Origin: an uncultured Collinsella sp.
Lineage (GTDB): Bacteria; Actinomycetota; Coriobacteriia; Coriobacteriales; Coriobacteriaceae
NCBI GenBank assembly: GCA_958352845.1
Contig: CATWQC010000003.1
Location: 62,001-126,000 of the forward strand
DNA: 64,000 nt
Direction of reading: 5' to 3'
Part shown: positions 1 to 8,142 of the stretch, piece after piece
Layout of the letters: the number at the start of each line of letters is the position of its first letter
Position numbering within the stretch: position 1 is the first letter of the stretch
The notes under the pieces: model-generated
Databases searched by the model: none
What the model was told of the DNA's origin: nothing
Seen by the model: only the letters and a program-made list of their open reading frames with translations
Made by a program: the position numbers and the translations under genes

Positions 1-1606
1 CTTCGGCCTGTCCATACCATTCGTTAAACAGGCGCATGTGGCCCATGTCGACCGTGGCGATGCACCAGGCGCCGTCGCGCCTTGCCTCGAGAAAAGCGTT
101 GGCGCGCCGCATAAACTCGCTGGGTCGATAGAGGCCCGTGAGCGAGTCGATACGTTCGGCGATGGCGCTTTTGCGCTCAGCCTCGGGTATGGGGAGGCTG
201 TCGTTGGGAACAAGCCCGCCGGCCGTGCGAAGGCGACGGTCGAGTTCGCCTAAAACGGCGGTCGCCTGATGGGTTAAGTGCTCGTAAAAGGCCGGGACGA
301 CAAGACAGACGGGAGTAATGGCGTCGCCTGCGATTTGAACAGGAGCGAAAACGGCCTCTTTAAGGTGGCGGGTCAGTTGCTCGAATGCCTCGTGGTCCAA
401 ATCGTTGCTGAGCACGACGAACTGGACGCTTCGTGAACGGTAGACCCGGCTCCTGCCGCGGGTGATCGACAGCATACGGCCTGCGTATTCGGCAAGCATG
501 TTGTCGACAGCCTCGGCCCCGTAGAGCTCGTTGAGCTTTGTCGTGCCACGAACGCGCACCGCTATAAGCCCCGTCTCGCAACGATCGCGGCGGCAGGCAT
601 CGATAGCGTTGATCAGCATACGCTGCGTTCCGAGGCCCGTAGCGGCGTCGACGGTTTCGGCGAGTGAGTGGTTGACAAGTTCGCCGACATAGAGCGAGGG
701 GGCATTTCCGTCGCCGTCGATGCGAAACCCGCGAGCACGGCAGAGAACGTAGTCACCCGCGGCATTGCGCATGCGGTACTGCATGACGCGGCGGTGTTTG
801 GAGCCGTTAAAGATCTGGTTGATGTCGTTGGCGTAGGCCTCGAGGTCATCGGGATGGACGCGCGTCTTCCAGAAATCGCGGCAGCTGTCTATGTGCTCCG
901 AAGGAAGACCGAGATCGCGCAAGGCACCTTGCGACCAAAGGGTGCGGTCCTTGTCCAAGTTCTCGATAAAGAAATAACGGCCCTCGTTGAGCATCGAAAA
1001 GGCGTCAAAAATGCGATCGCTTATTTCGAAGTCGTCGGCGTGGACTTGCGTGATATTGCGCCGATCGAGGTGCATAGCATGACGTAGCTTGTAGTCGTAC
1101 ATGCGATGGTCGGCATCGAGTGTCATGCGATTGGAGGCTTCGCCCAGGGCGGGGTCGGCGTGTGCCACTCCGTAGCTAAACGAGTGGGGCATCTCGGAAT
1201 CGTTGTTTTTGAGCAGGATCGTTCGGCAGTGTTCCAGACGTTCGGCGAGGTCGTCCTCGGTTGCAATCGTAGATAGGATGGCAAACTCGTCGCCGCCTAT
1301 GCGAAACGCCGCTTCGCCCACCTTCATATACAGATTAAGATAGAGACTTACCTGCAAGATATAGCGGTTGCCCTCGTCATGCCCAAAGACGTCGTTGCAG
1401 TGCTTGAGATTGTCGATATCGATGAACGCCATGGTAACGGGGGTGTCCTGCTCCCAGAGCTCCTCGAGGGAACGGGCAAAGCCGCCACGGTTGCCAAGCC
1501 CGGTAAGCTGGTCGGTAAAGGCGGTCCTGATCAGATCCTCCTGACGCTCGAGAAGGTCACGGACGGTCTTTTCGAGCGTTTCGGTGTAATTGCTGACAGT
1601 ATCCAT
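1..1606 (-). CDS. Multi-domain GGDEF/PAS protein (3' end beyond the window)
   Basis: At least 535 codons of a diguanylate-cyclase-type signalling protein. The ATG at 1606 has a stop two codons upstream in frame, so the start cannot extend; its ribosome site is weak. Domain 1 is a complete GGDEF domain: LTGLGNR at residues 34-40, a DIDNLK metal loop, and RIGGDEF at about 102-108. Residues about 180-290 look like a PAS sensor (ALRDLGLP, then VHPDDLEAY and an MQYRMRNAAGDY stretch). A second GGDEF-like fold follows (ATGLGTQRML) in which the signature is replaced by SRSVQFVVL, so it is probably inactive. A third begins near residue 485 (DSLTGLYRPSEF, then VDMGHMRLFNEWYG) and runs off the edge. No signal peptide or membrane segment is seen, so it is probably a cytosolic c-di-GMP enzyme or sensor. 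Whether the last domain is catalytic cannot be seen here. Confidence 0.85.
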   Translation of the reverse strand, partial: MDTVSNYTETLEKTVRDLLERQEDLIRTAFTDQLTGLGNRGGFARSLEELWEQDTPVTMAFIDIDNLKHCNDVFGHDEGNRYILQVSLYLNLYMKVGEAAFRIGGDEFAILSTIATEDDLAERLEHCRTILLKNNDSEMPHSFSYGVAHADPALGEASNRMTLDADHRMYDYKLRHAMHLDRRNITQVHADDFEISDRIFDAFSMLNEGRYFFIENLDKDRTLWSQGALRDLGLPSEHIDSCRDFWKTRVHPDDLEAYANDINQIFNGSKHRRVMQYRMRNAAGDYVLCRARGFRIDGDGNAPSLYVGELVNHSLAETVDAATGLGTQRMLINAIDACRRDRCETGLIAVRVRGTTKLNELYGAEAVDNMLAEYAGRMLSITRGRSRVYRSRSVQFVVLSNDLDHEAFEQLTRHLKEAVFAPVQIAGDAITPVCLVVPAFYEHLTHQATAVLGELDRRLRTAGGLVPNDSLPIPEAERKSAIAERIDSLTGLYRPSEFMRRANAFLEARRDGAWCIATVDMGHMRLFNEWYGQAE

Positions 1607-1930
1607 GTTCTAAGCGGCTTTCTGAAGTCGGGGCGGATTGCGTCGGGCGAGCTCGTCGTGTACACGCGTCGTTGCTCAGCGTTTTGCGTGTATCCAGGCC
1701 CCCGCCTTGCTGCGTTGTTGGGTTACTTTGCCGGCTAATGTTCGCTGTTGATAACTGCTGAGTAGTATAAACAACAGTACAAAATTATATAGGGGTGCAC
1801 ATGCTGTGGGTGGCTATTATTCGACAAACGGCAGCGCGATGATGCGATGTTCGATAAAAATGCGACTGGGGCGGTATATGTTGACGGGTATACTTGTTCC
1901 GTTTGAATTTGTGGGGATGGAGATGGTCGC
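1607..1930. other. Divergent intergenic region
   Basis: This stretch of about 320 bases lies between the leftward GGDEF gene and the rightward patatin gene. Its middle (about 1740-1860) is clearly AT-richer than the coding DNA around it, as expected of a divergent promoter region. A TATACT hexamer at about 1889 could be a -10 for the patatin gene, and the reverse strand has a TATACT at 1769-1764 that could serve the GGDEF gene, but neither has a convincing -35. No coding frame or RNA gene is supported. Confidence 0.4.
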
Positions 1931-2800
1931 ATGGCACAGTCAACTATGACGCGCACGGTGGGGCTCGCGCTCGAGGGAGGCGGCTACCGCGGTATGTATA
2001 CGGCGGGCGTGCTCGACGTTTGGATGGAGCACGGTTTGACCTGCGACCATATGGTGGGCGTCTCGGCGGGCGCGGCGTTTGGCTACAATTTTAAATCGCG
2101 CCAGATCGGCCGTGCCATTCGCTATAACAAGGCCTATTGTGCCGATAAGCGCTATGCGGGTGTAGCAAGCTGGCTGCGGACCGGCGATATGTTCAATGCC
2201 GATTTTGCCTATCACGAGGTGCCTATCGAGCGCGATCCCATTGACTTGGAGGCGTATCGCGCCTGTCCCATGCGGTTTACGTGCGTGTGCACCGATATCG
2301 AGACGGGCAAGGCCGTCTACCACGACCTGCCCTATGGCGACGAGAGGGATATCGAGTGGATCCGGGCATCGTCGGCGATTCCCGTGGCGACGCGTCCCGT
2401 TGCTATTGACGGGCATAAGTATCTGGATGGTGGCGTGGCTGATTCTATTCCCAGTGCATGGCTGTTTGCGCAGGGGTATGACCGCAATATCGTGGTACTC
2501 ACGCAGCCGGCGGGCTTTGTGAAGCAGCCCAACAGCGTGATGCCCATGCTGCGGCGCGTGTTTCGTCACTACCCGGAGTTTGTCGCGGCGCTTGAGCATC
2601 GGCATGAGGTCTACAATGCCACGCTCGATGACCTGGCGCGTCGCGAGGCTACTGGCGAAATCTTTGTGGTGCGGCCGAGCGAATCGGTGAAGGTGCCGTC
2701 GCTGTGCCGCGAGCCCGATGAACTCGAGCGCATCTATCAGATCGGCCGCCACGATGCGGAGGCGACCTCGCCCGCGCTGGAGGTCTACCTAGCGGGGTAG
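1931..2800 (+). CDS. Patatin-like phospholipase family protein
   Basis: A 289-residue alpha/beta hydrolase of the patatin family, which uses a Ser-Asp dyad to cleave lipid acyl esters. The oxyanion glycine loop GGGYRG is at residues 16-21, the nucleophile elbow GVSAG at 43-47 (Ser45), and the partner Asp in LDGG at 165-168 (Asp166). The length and the single compact domain fit the bacterial YjjU-like branch. There is no signal peptide, so it is probably cytosolic. The ATG at 1931 follows a GGAGATGG ribosome site. It is monocistronic and convergent with the thiamin operon. The substrate is unknown. Confidence 0.88.
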   Translation: MAQSTMTRTVGLALEGGGYRGMYTAGVLDVWMEHGLTCDHMVGVSAGAAFGYNFKSRQIGRAIRYNKAYCADKRYAGVASWLRTGDMFNADFAYHEVPIERDPIDLEAYRACPMRFTCVCTDIETGKAVYHDLPYGDERDIEWIRASSAIPVATRPVAIDGHKYLDGGVADSIPSAWLFAQGYDRNIVVLTQPAGFVKQPNSVMPMLRRVFRHYPEFVAALEHRHEVYNATLDDLARREATGEIFVVRPSESVKVPSLCREPDELERIYQIGRHDAEATSPALEVYLAG

Positions 2801-2822
2801 GGCAAACTGCCGCGGACTCGGC

Positions 2823-2868
2823 GGAAAGCGCATCCCGGAATGGAGGTCCAAACTGGGATGCGCTTTCC
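2823..2868. terminator. Hairpin between convergent genes
   Basis: A perfect 14-bp stem (GGAAAGCGCATCCC and its complement) with an 18-nt loop lies between the stop of the patatin gene and the stop of thiE. There is no long T tract on either strand, so it is a likely bidirectional terminator or mRNA 3'-end structure rather than a textbook intrinsic terminator. Confidence 0.6.
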
Positions 2869-2912
2869 ATTGCTAAAGATGTGAGGCTGCGGATCAGCTG
2901 CTCGGCCTATGC

Positions 2913-3608
2913 CTATGCCTGCTGCCAGGTATCGACGAGCTCCTTGGCGGCGGCGTAGGGGTCGTCGGCACTGCAGACGGCGCTCACCACAAAGAAGCCA
3001 TCGACGCCGGTGGCCTTGAGCTGCGGCAAGTCGGCCGTCTTGACGCCGCCGCCCACCACGATGGGCACGGGGCTTGCCGCGTGGAGTGCGGCCAGGTCCT
3101 CAAAGCTTTTGGTGATGATGGAGCCGTCGGCTGCGCGTCCGCAATCGCGTTTGGTCTCGGTCTCGTGGAGTGGACCGATGCCCAGGTAATCGACCAGGCT
3201 CATGTCGGCGGTCTTGACGTACTCGAGCATCTCCTCACAACGGGCCGAAAGACCCACGATGGCGTCGGGGCCCAGCAGCTTGCGGCAGACCTCGACGGGA
3301 ATGTCGCTCTGACCCACATGCACGCCGTCGACGGCAATGCCCTGCTCGCGTGCAGCAAGCACGCAGTCCAGGCGGTCGTCGATGAGCAGGGCGACCTGAC
3401 CGGTCTTGCCGGCCTGCGCGATTGCCTGTGCGGCGTCGCCGGTCAGCGCGATGATCTCGCGGGCACTTGCCACCTTGGAGCGCACCTGGATGCAAGTAAA
3501 GCCGGCGTCGAGCGCCTGGGCCACCACATCGCCCACGGGGCGTCCCAGCGTGTTTTCGGGGCCGAGTACTAGATAGGCCGAGATATCAAGGTTGTCGCGG
3601 ATGCTCAT
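2913..3608 (-). CDS. thiE: Thiamine-phosphate synthase ThiE
   Basis: Condenses HMP-pyrophosphate with thiazole phosphate to give thiamine phosphate. The 231-residue TIM barrel carries the family motifs in order: QVRSK (usually QLRxK), IDDRLD, GVHVGQSD, GIGPLHETETK (phosphate and Mg contact), VVGGGV and a terminal SAVCSADDP. The length is normal. It is the last gene of a leftward operon: thiM, then the thiamine-binding protein, then thiE, with starts and stops overlapping or nearly touching (the start overlaps the upstream stop by 4 nt). Expression should follow the TPP riboswitch upstream of thiM. The operon makes the thiazole half by salvage (ThiM) and joins it here; no ThiD is seen in the window. 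Confidence 0.95.
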   Translation of the reverse strand: MSIRDNLDISAYLVLGPENTLGRPVGDVVAQALDAGFTCIQVRSKVASAREIIALTGDAAQAIAQAGKTGQVALLIDDRLDCVLAAREQGIAVDGVHVGQSDIPVEVCRKLLGPDAIVGLSARCEEMLEYVKTADMSLVDYLGIGPLHETETKRDCGRAADGSIITKSFEDLAALHAASPVPIVVGGGVKTADLPQLKATGVDGFFVVSAVCSADDPYAAAKELVDTWQQA

Positions 3609-3946
3609 CGTGCTTCCTCCTGCTTCTTGATCTGTGCTTCCATGCGCTCGAGCTTGCCGGTCATGGTGTCGGTAAATCCGGGACGAATATCGGCTTTGAG
3701 CACGACTTCGGTGCGGATGCCCTTGCTCGCCAACACAAAGGTCGCGTCGCGCACGACCTGCATGACCTCGTCCCAGTCGCCTTCGATCTCGGTAAACATC
3801 GAGGTGGTGCGGTTGGGAAGGCCGCTCTCGCGTATGACGCGCACGACCTCGGCGACCTCGGCGGAGAGCTCATCGCCGGTGCCGCACGGGGCGATGGCCA
3901 CGGCGACGAGCGTGTTCATGCCGGCATTGGTTGTGGGCTCGGACAT
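3605..3946 (-). CDS. Thiamine-binding protein, MTH1187/YkoF-like (DUF77)
   Basis: A 113-residue protein of the small ferredoxin-like-fold family that binds thiamine or its HMP moiety. Visible hallmarks are VAVAIAPCGTG near the N terminus, a VIRESGLPN segment, TSMFTEIEGDWDEVM in the middle, and the helix RTEVVLKADIRPG toward the end. It sits between thiM and thiE in a tightly packed operon, overlapping thiE by 4 nt, which supports a role in delivering or sensing thiamin precursors. The first ATG (3946) was kept, but the ATG nine codons later is also possible because the first residues MSEPTTNAG are not family-like. Confidence 0.85.
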   Translation of the reverse strand: MSEPTTNAGMNTLVAVAIAPCGTGDELSAEVAEVVRVIRESGLPNRTTSMFTEIEGDWDEVMQVVRDATFVLASKGIRTEVVLKADIRPGFTDTMTGKLERMEAQIKKQEEAR

Positions 3947-3949
3947 GGC

Positions 3950-4789
3950 CTATGCCTCCTCGAGCTCGAGTTGGTTATCGGCAATGTCCTGGGCGGTTGT
4001 GCGGTAGAGCTCGTCGATAAAGGCGACCTTAAAGCTTGCCGGGGCATCGGCGACAGCGGCGGCACGCGTGCCGGCCACGTTGTAGGCGGCGGTGCCGCAG
4101 ACGGCTGCCGTAAACGGGTCGGCGGCGCAGGCGTACACGGCCAGCACGCCGCCCTGCGAGCAGCCGCAGCCGGTGATCTTGGACATGAGCGGGCTGCCGC
4201 CGTGGGACTTGGCCACGGTCGTGCCGTCGGTAATCAGGTCGACTTCGCCCGAGACCACCACGGCGCCGCCGGTGTAGCGGGCAAGCGCCACGGCAGCATC
4301 GCGGGCGGCATCGACGGTATCGGTGGTATCGACACCGCGTACGCGGCTCAGATCGGCCGCCTCGCCCTCAAGACCCCACAGGCCGGCGAGCGCGATGATC
4401 TCGGAGGCGTTGCCGCGCACGATGGCGGGCTTGTACTGCTTGAGCTCGTTTACCAACTGGGTGCGCAGGCTACCGATGCCCAGGCCCACCGGATCGAGCA
4501 CCCAGGGCTTGCCGGCGTCGTGTGCCGCCTTGGCCGCGCGGGGAATCGTCTGCTCGTAGATGGGGAAGAGCGTGCCCATGTTGAGATAGATGGCGCCGCC
4601 GCCGGCAACGAGCGCCTCGCCCTCGTCGGGCAGATAGACCATGGCGGCCGAACCACCCACGGCGAGCTGCGCATTGGCGACAAAGTCGATCGTCACCGTG
4701 TTGGTGATGGAGCCGGCCATCGGATTGGTGGCGCGAATCTCCTCCACGGCCTTGACCATATGTTGCTTAAGCTGTTCCGAATCAATCAC
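3950..4789 (-). CDS. thiM: Hydroxyethylthiazole kinase ThiM
   Basis: Phosphorylates 4-methyl-5-hydroxyethylthiazole for thiamin salvage. The 279-residue ribokinase-like fold shows TNTVTIDFVAN near the N terminus, VLDPVGLGIG, VRGNASEI and the catalytic-cysteine loop TGCGCSQGG. The GTG at 4789 was chosen because AAGGAGG lies 8 nt upstream. A longer ATG frame starting at 4903 runs through the TPP riboswitch and attenuator and is not real coding sequence; an ATG at the end of the ribosome site reads straight into a stop. It is the first gene of the thiM - thiamine-binding protein - thiE operon. Confidence 0.94.
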   Translation of the reverse strand: MIDSEQLKQHMVKAVEEIRATNPMAGSITNTVTIDFVANAQLAVGGSAAMVYLPDEGEALVAGGGAIYLNMGTLFPIYEQTIPRAAKAAHDAGKPWVLDPVGLGIGSLRTQLVNELKQYKPAIVRGNASEIIALAGLWGLEGEAADLSRVRGVDTTDTVDAARDAAVALARYTGGAVVVSGEVDLITDGTTVAKSHGGSPLMSKITGCGCSQGGVLAVYACAADPFTAAVCGTAAYNVAGTRAAAVADAPASFKVAFIDELYRTTAQDIADNQLELEEA

Positions 4790-4811
4790 TGCACATGCCT
4801 CCTTGGCATAG

Positions 4812-4842
4812 AAAAGGGGCGCTGTGCATAGACAGCGCCCCT
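4812..4842 (-). terminator. Riboswitch-controlled intrinsic terminator
   Basis: On the minus strand a GC-rich stem (GGGGCGCTGT pairing with ACAGCGCCCC, small loop) is followed directly by TTTTC. It lies between the TPP aptamer and the ribosome site of thiM, which is where an expression platform belongs. The likely mechanism is transcription attenuation when TPP is bound. Confidence 0.85.
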
Positions 4843-4856
4843 GTAAAGGCGGCATG

Positions 4857-4943
4857 CTCCCTACGCCAGCATTAACTGACAGGTTCAAAGGATTGGGCCC
4901 CATGCCCTCTCAGCCTTGTGGTTTGCACCGCCGGCACTCCCGC
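4857..4943 (-). promoter_or_regulatory. TPP (THI-box) riboswitch
   Basis: Read on the minus strand, it has GGGAGTGCC, the invariant GGCTGAGAG of the pyrimidine-sensing arm, TTTGAACCTGT and GTTAATGCTGGCGTAGGGA of the pyrophosphate arm, in the right order and spacing. It precedes a thiamin gene operon and an attenuator hairpin, so it should switch thiM-thiE off when TPP is plentiful. Confidence 0.95.
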
Positions 4944-4953
4944 ATCGAATCTG

Positions 4954-4992
4954 TTGTTCCCTATACTAGCGCACCGTTACAATGGTTACGGT
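4954..4992 (+). promoter_or_regulatory. Possible promoter and near-palindrome before the HAD gene
   Basis: TTGTTC (4954-4959) and TACAAT (4978-4983) with 18-bp spacing could be the -35 and -10 of the HAD gene. The -10 is inside a near-palindrome (ACCGTTAC, four bases, GTTACGGT at 4973-4992) that also lies over the presumed start region of the divergent thiamin operon. No experiment or regulator is implied by the sequence alone. Confidence 0.35.
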
Positions 4993-5012
4993 GAAAATGA
5001 CTGGGGGACTCT

Positions 5013-5921
5013 ATGATCAAACTTGTGCTGACCGATATGGACGATACGCTGATTCCGGCTGGACATGACGGCGCCAGTGACTACGCCATCGAGGGCATTC
5101 ATGCCATGCAGGCGGCTGGTCTGCACTTTGGCCCGGTTTCGGGTCGCCAACCGTCCGCGATGGGCTGGATGTTCAAAAATCGTTCCGAGTGCTTTTCGAC
5201 CGGTGCGTTCTGCAACGGCCAGGTCATGTTTGTGGACGGCGAGGCCGTAGCCTCGCATGCGACCGATAACGCCGCACTTATGCGCTTGGCTGACTACTTG
5301 GAGCAAGAGACCGATGATACGTATCTGAAGGTCTACAGCCTGGGTGATGACTTTTGGGGTAACGATGCCTACTGCGTGACGAGCGATCCCGAGCGCGTGC
5401 GTCGCGCCATGGAGTCGGGCGGCAACGCGTGGCTCAAAGGCGAAGAGGCCCCGTGCCGTCCCGTCGTCGATGACGCGCCGGTGTTTAAGGCGAATATTTG
5501 GAGCGCCCGTTCACGTGAGGAGCTCGCGGAGCTACGCGAGCGCGTTGCCGTTGAGGTGCCGGAACTCTCGCTCGTGTTTCCCAACAACCGCGTGCGCCTG
5601 TTTGACATCCTTCCGGCTGGTTGGGATAAGGGCTGCGCTGCGCTGGAGTTGGCGCGCGCTTTGGGCCTGACGCCCGACGAGGTGGCCGCATTCGGAGATT
5701 CCGATAACGACCTGCCCATGATCGACGCCGTTCCCAACTCCGTTGCAGTCGCCAATGCCAACGAGGCTGTCACGGCTGCCGCGCGCTGGCATGTCGGCGC
5801 TGCGGCAGACGATGCGGTTGCCGGGGCTCTGCATCAGATTGCCGCCTGCGCCGCGACGGGGGAGATGCCGCCGTTTATGCGTCAGATGGATGCGACGGGT
5901 TTCGACGTCACGAACGTCTAG
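5013..5921 (+). CDS. HAD-superfamily phosphatase, Cof/YbjI type
   Basis: A 302-residue haloacid-dehalogenase-like hydrolase. Motif I is LTDMDDTL near residue 6 (nucleophile Asp and acid/base Asp), and motif IV is FGDSDNDLPMI, with the long C2B cap between them that is typical of Cof-type phosphatases acting on sugar phosphates or other phosphorylated metabolites. A GGGGG-type ribosome site precedes the ATG at 5013. The next gene, a LysR regulator, starts 10 nt after the stop, so the two are probably cotranscribed. The exact substrate cannot be read from sequence. Confidence 0.88.
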   Translation: MIKLVLTDMDDTLIPAGHDGASDYAIEGIHAMQAAGLHFGPVSGRQPSAMGWMFKNRSECFSTGAFCNGQVMFVDGEAVASHATDNAALMRLADYLEQETDDTYLKVYSLGDDFWGNDAYCVTSDPERVRRAMESGGNAWLKGEEAPCRPVVDDAPVFKANIWSARSREELAELRERVAVEVPELSLVFPNNRVRLFDILPAGWDKGCAALELARALGLTPDEVAAFGDSDNDLPMIDAVPNSVAVANANEAVTAAARWHVGAAADDAVAGALHQIAACAATGEMPPFMRQMDATGFDVTNV

Positions 5922-5931
5922 GGAGACAGCC

Positions 5932-6828
5932 ATGAAGCTCCAGCAGCTCAGATATGTCGTCAAAGTTGCCGAATGCGGCAGCATCACCGAAGCCTCGCGC
6001 CGGCTCTTTGTGTCGCAGCCTTCGATTACCGCGTCGATTCGCGATCTCGAAAACGAGATGGGTGTGCACATCTTTGAGCGCACTAACAAGGGCGTCGTTG
6101 TGTCCGAGGAAGGCGAGACCTTCTTGGGCTATGCGCGCCAGGTACTCGACCAGGCCGACCTGCTCGAGGGCAAGTACAAGGGCGCATCCGAGCAGGTGCC
6201 GCACTTTAGTGTGAGCTGCCAGCATTATTCCTTTGCTGTCAACGCGTTTGTCGATGTGATCCGTGAGTTCGATGCCGCGCGCTACGACTTTACCCTGCGC
6301 GAGGAGCAAACCCACGAGATTATCGAGGACGTCGCACATATGAAAAGCGAACTGGGCATCCTGTACTTATCCGAGCATAACCGCGAGGTTATCGAGCGCA
6401 TGCTCGCCGCCAACGAGCTCGTATTCGAGGGACTCTTCTGCGCTACGCCGCATGTCTTCGTGTGCGCCGACCATCCGCTGGCGGGCCGCTCCAGCGTGAC
6501 GCTTGAGGACTTGGAAGACTACCCGTTTTTGTCTTACGAGCAGGGCAGCTATAACTCGTTCTACTATTCCGAGGAACTGACCTCGACGTTTGAGCGTCGC
6601 AAGAATATCCGCGTGCGCGACCGTGCGACGCTGTTCAACCTGGCTATGGGCCTCAACGGTTACACGGTATGCTCAGGCGTGATCAGTCACGAGCTCAACG
6701 GCCCCGGCATCATCTCGATTCCGCTCGATGTAGACGAGTACATGGAGATCGGCATCATCACGCGCAAGAACACGACACTTACGCGCTACGGGCAGGCCTA
6801 TATCGACGCGATTCGCCAGCATATCTAG
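5932..6828 (+). CDS. LysR-family transcriptional regulator
   Basis: A 298-residue LysR regulator: winged HTH at residues 1-60 (MKLQQLRYVVKVAECGSITEASRR, recognition helix around SQPSITASIRDLE), a linker helix, and a two-lobed effector-binding domain. The ATG at 5932 was chosen because GGGAG lies 6 nt upstream and the protein then begins exactly as LysR proteins do; the longer open frame is a shadow of the HAD gene. It stands directly upstream of a MetE-like methyltransferase whose promoter region holds a palindrome, so it probably controls that gene in the manner of MetR-type regulators. This target assignment is inference. Confidence 0.92.
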   Translation: MKLQQLRYVVKVAECGSITEASRRLFVSQPSITASIRDLENEMGVHIFERTNKGVVVSEEGETFLGYARQVLDQADLLEGKYKGASEQVPHFSVSCQHYSFAVNAFVDVIREFDAARYDFTLREEQTHEIIEDVAHMKSELGILYLSEHNREVIERMLAANELVFEGLFCATPHVFVCADHPLAGRSSVTLEDLEDYPFLSYEQGSYNSFYYSEELTSTFERRKNIRVRDRATLFNLAMGLNGYTVCSGVISHELNGPGIISIPLDVDEYMEIGIITRKNTTLTRYGQAYIDAIRQHI

Positions 6829-6872
6829 GCTGCTGTGCTCCGCGCGGGTCAAATTTCTTTATGGCAGTCCAG

Positions 6873-6907
6873 ACTGATATAGGAAACATCTATATCAAAC
6901 TGATATA
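6873..6907. promoter_or_regulatory. Palindrome/direct-repeat operator upstream of the MetE-like gene
   Basis: GATATAG (6876-6882) and CTATATC (6890-6896) form a perfect 7-bp inverted repeat with a 7-nt spacer, and ACTGATATA occurs twice (6873-6881 and 6899-6907). The dyad size and the AT-rich arms suit a LysR-type binding site. The site lies between the LysR gene and the methyltransferase gene, so regulation by that LysR protein is the simplest reading. Confidence 0.55.
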
Positions 6908-6983
6908 AACGTATATTTTACGATGGCCATATGAGCGCTCATACTCTGTCCCAGTAAAGCAACCAATGCAAAGGGAGATATCT

Positions 6984-8117
6984 ATGAGTGCTTTAACCAC
7001 GCTGGACGCGCCGTTTCGCGCCGATATCGTCGGCAGCTTTCTTCGTCCGCAGGCTGTAAAGGACGCCCGTGCCGCCTATGTCGCGGGTAAACTCGACGCT
7101 TCCGGCCTTAAGGCCGTCGAGGACGATGCCATTCGCGATTTGGTGGCAAAGCAGAAGGCCGCCGGCCTGCAGGTCATCACCGATGGTGAGTTTCGCCGCA
7201 GCTACTGGCACCTCGATTTTATGTGGGGCCTTAACGGCATTGAACGCCGTACCTCGCGTACGGGTTATATGTTCCACGACGAGGAGACCACAGCCGACAC
7301 CGCCGTGGTAACCGGCCCCATTAGCGGCGAGAACCATCCGTTCGTCGAGCACTTTAAATTTGTCAAGGCGCTCGAGGGGGAGGGCCAGGTCGCGCGGCAA
7401 ACCATTCCGGCGCCGATCCAGACGTTCTCCGAAGTCACGCTCGACCGCTGCGACGGCCAGCAGGAGAGCCTGCGCGCTGTCTATAAGACCGATGAGGAAC
7501 TTGCCGACGCCATCGCAGCCGCTTATCGCACGGTGATCGCCGACCTGTACGCAGCAGGCTGCCGCAACATCCAGTTTGATGACTGCACCTGGGGCATCTA
7601 CTGCGACACCGATTTTGTCGCCAAAACCGGCATGAGCCCGGTCGACCTGCAAAAGGTAAGCGAGCTGGGCGTGGCGCTCAACAATGCCGCCATCGCGGAC
7701 AAGCCCGACGATCTGGTCATCAACACGCATGTGTGCCGCGGCAACTACCACTCCACCTATGCCTTCGAGGGCGGCTATGACCCCATCGCGCCGTACCTGT
7801 TCGCAAACGAGGATGTCGATGCATTTTACCTGGAGTTCGATACGCCGCGCGCCGGCGGTTTTGAGCCGCTCAAGTACGTTGCCCCGGGCAAGAAGGTCGT
7901 GCTGGGCTTGGTAACCACCAAGGCGGCAGAGCTCGAGAACGAGGATGTTATCGTCGAGCGCATCCGTGAAGCCGCAAAGTACGTGCCGCTCGAGAACCTG
8001 TATCTGTCGCCTCAGTGCGGCTTTGCCAGCTGCGAGATTGGCAACAAGCTGACCGAGGATGAGCAATGGGCAAAGATCGCGCTGGTCAAGCGCATTGCCG
8101 AGCGCGTTTGGAAATAG
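6984..8117 (+). CDS. Cobalamin-independent methionine synthase family protein (YxjG-like)
   Basis: A 377-residue MetE C-terminal-type barrel that would transfer a methyl group to homocysteine or a related thiol. Zinc-ligand motifs are visible: NTHVCRGN (His and Cys), a YLEFD Glu, and SPQCGFAS (second Cys). The N-terminal DIVGSFLRP and DGEFRR segments are typical of the YxjG/YxjH branch, which lacks the N-terminal half of MetE. The ATG at 6984 follows AAAGGGAG with 6-nt spacing; the ATG at 6966 is upstream of that ribosome site and was rejected. The methyl donor is uncertain in this branch. A truncated permease gene follows. Confidence 0.88.
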   Translation: MSALTTLDAPFRADIVGSFLRPQAVKDARAAYVAGKLDASGLKAVEDDAIRDLVAKQKAAGLQVITDGEFRRSYWHLDFMWGLNGIERRTSRTGYMFHDEETTADTAVVTGPISGENHPFVEHFKFVKALEGEGQVARQTIPAPIQTFSEVTLDRCDGQQESLRAVYKTDEELADAIAAAYRTVIADLYAAGCRNIQFDDCTWGIYCDTDFVAKTGMSPVDLQKVSELGVALNNAAIADKPDDLVINTHVCRGNYHSTYAFEGGYDPIAPYLFANEDVDAFYLEFDTPRAGGFEPLKYVAPGKKVVLGLVTTKAAELENEDVIVERIREAAKYVPLENLYLSPQCGFASCEIGNKLTEDEQWAKIALVKRIAERVWK

Positions 8118-8142
8118 CGGTAACGTTCGCAGGTGACGGCGC

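Noticed and set aside
4790..4903. Longer thiM start at 4903
   Set aside because: The extra codons lie inside the TPP riboswitch and terminator; the GTG at 4789 has a proper ribosome site.
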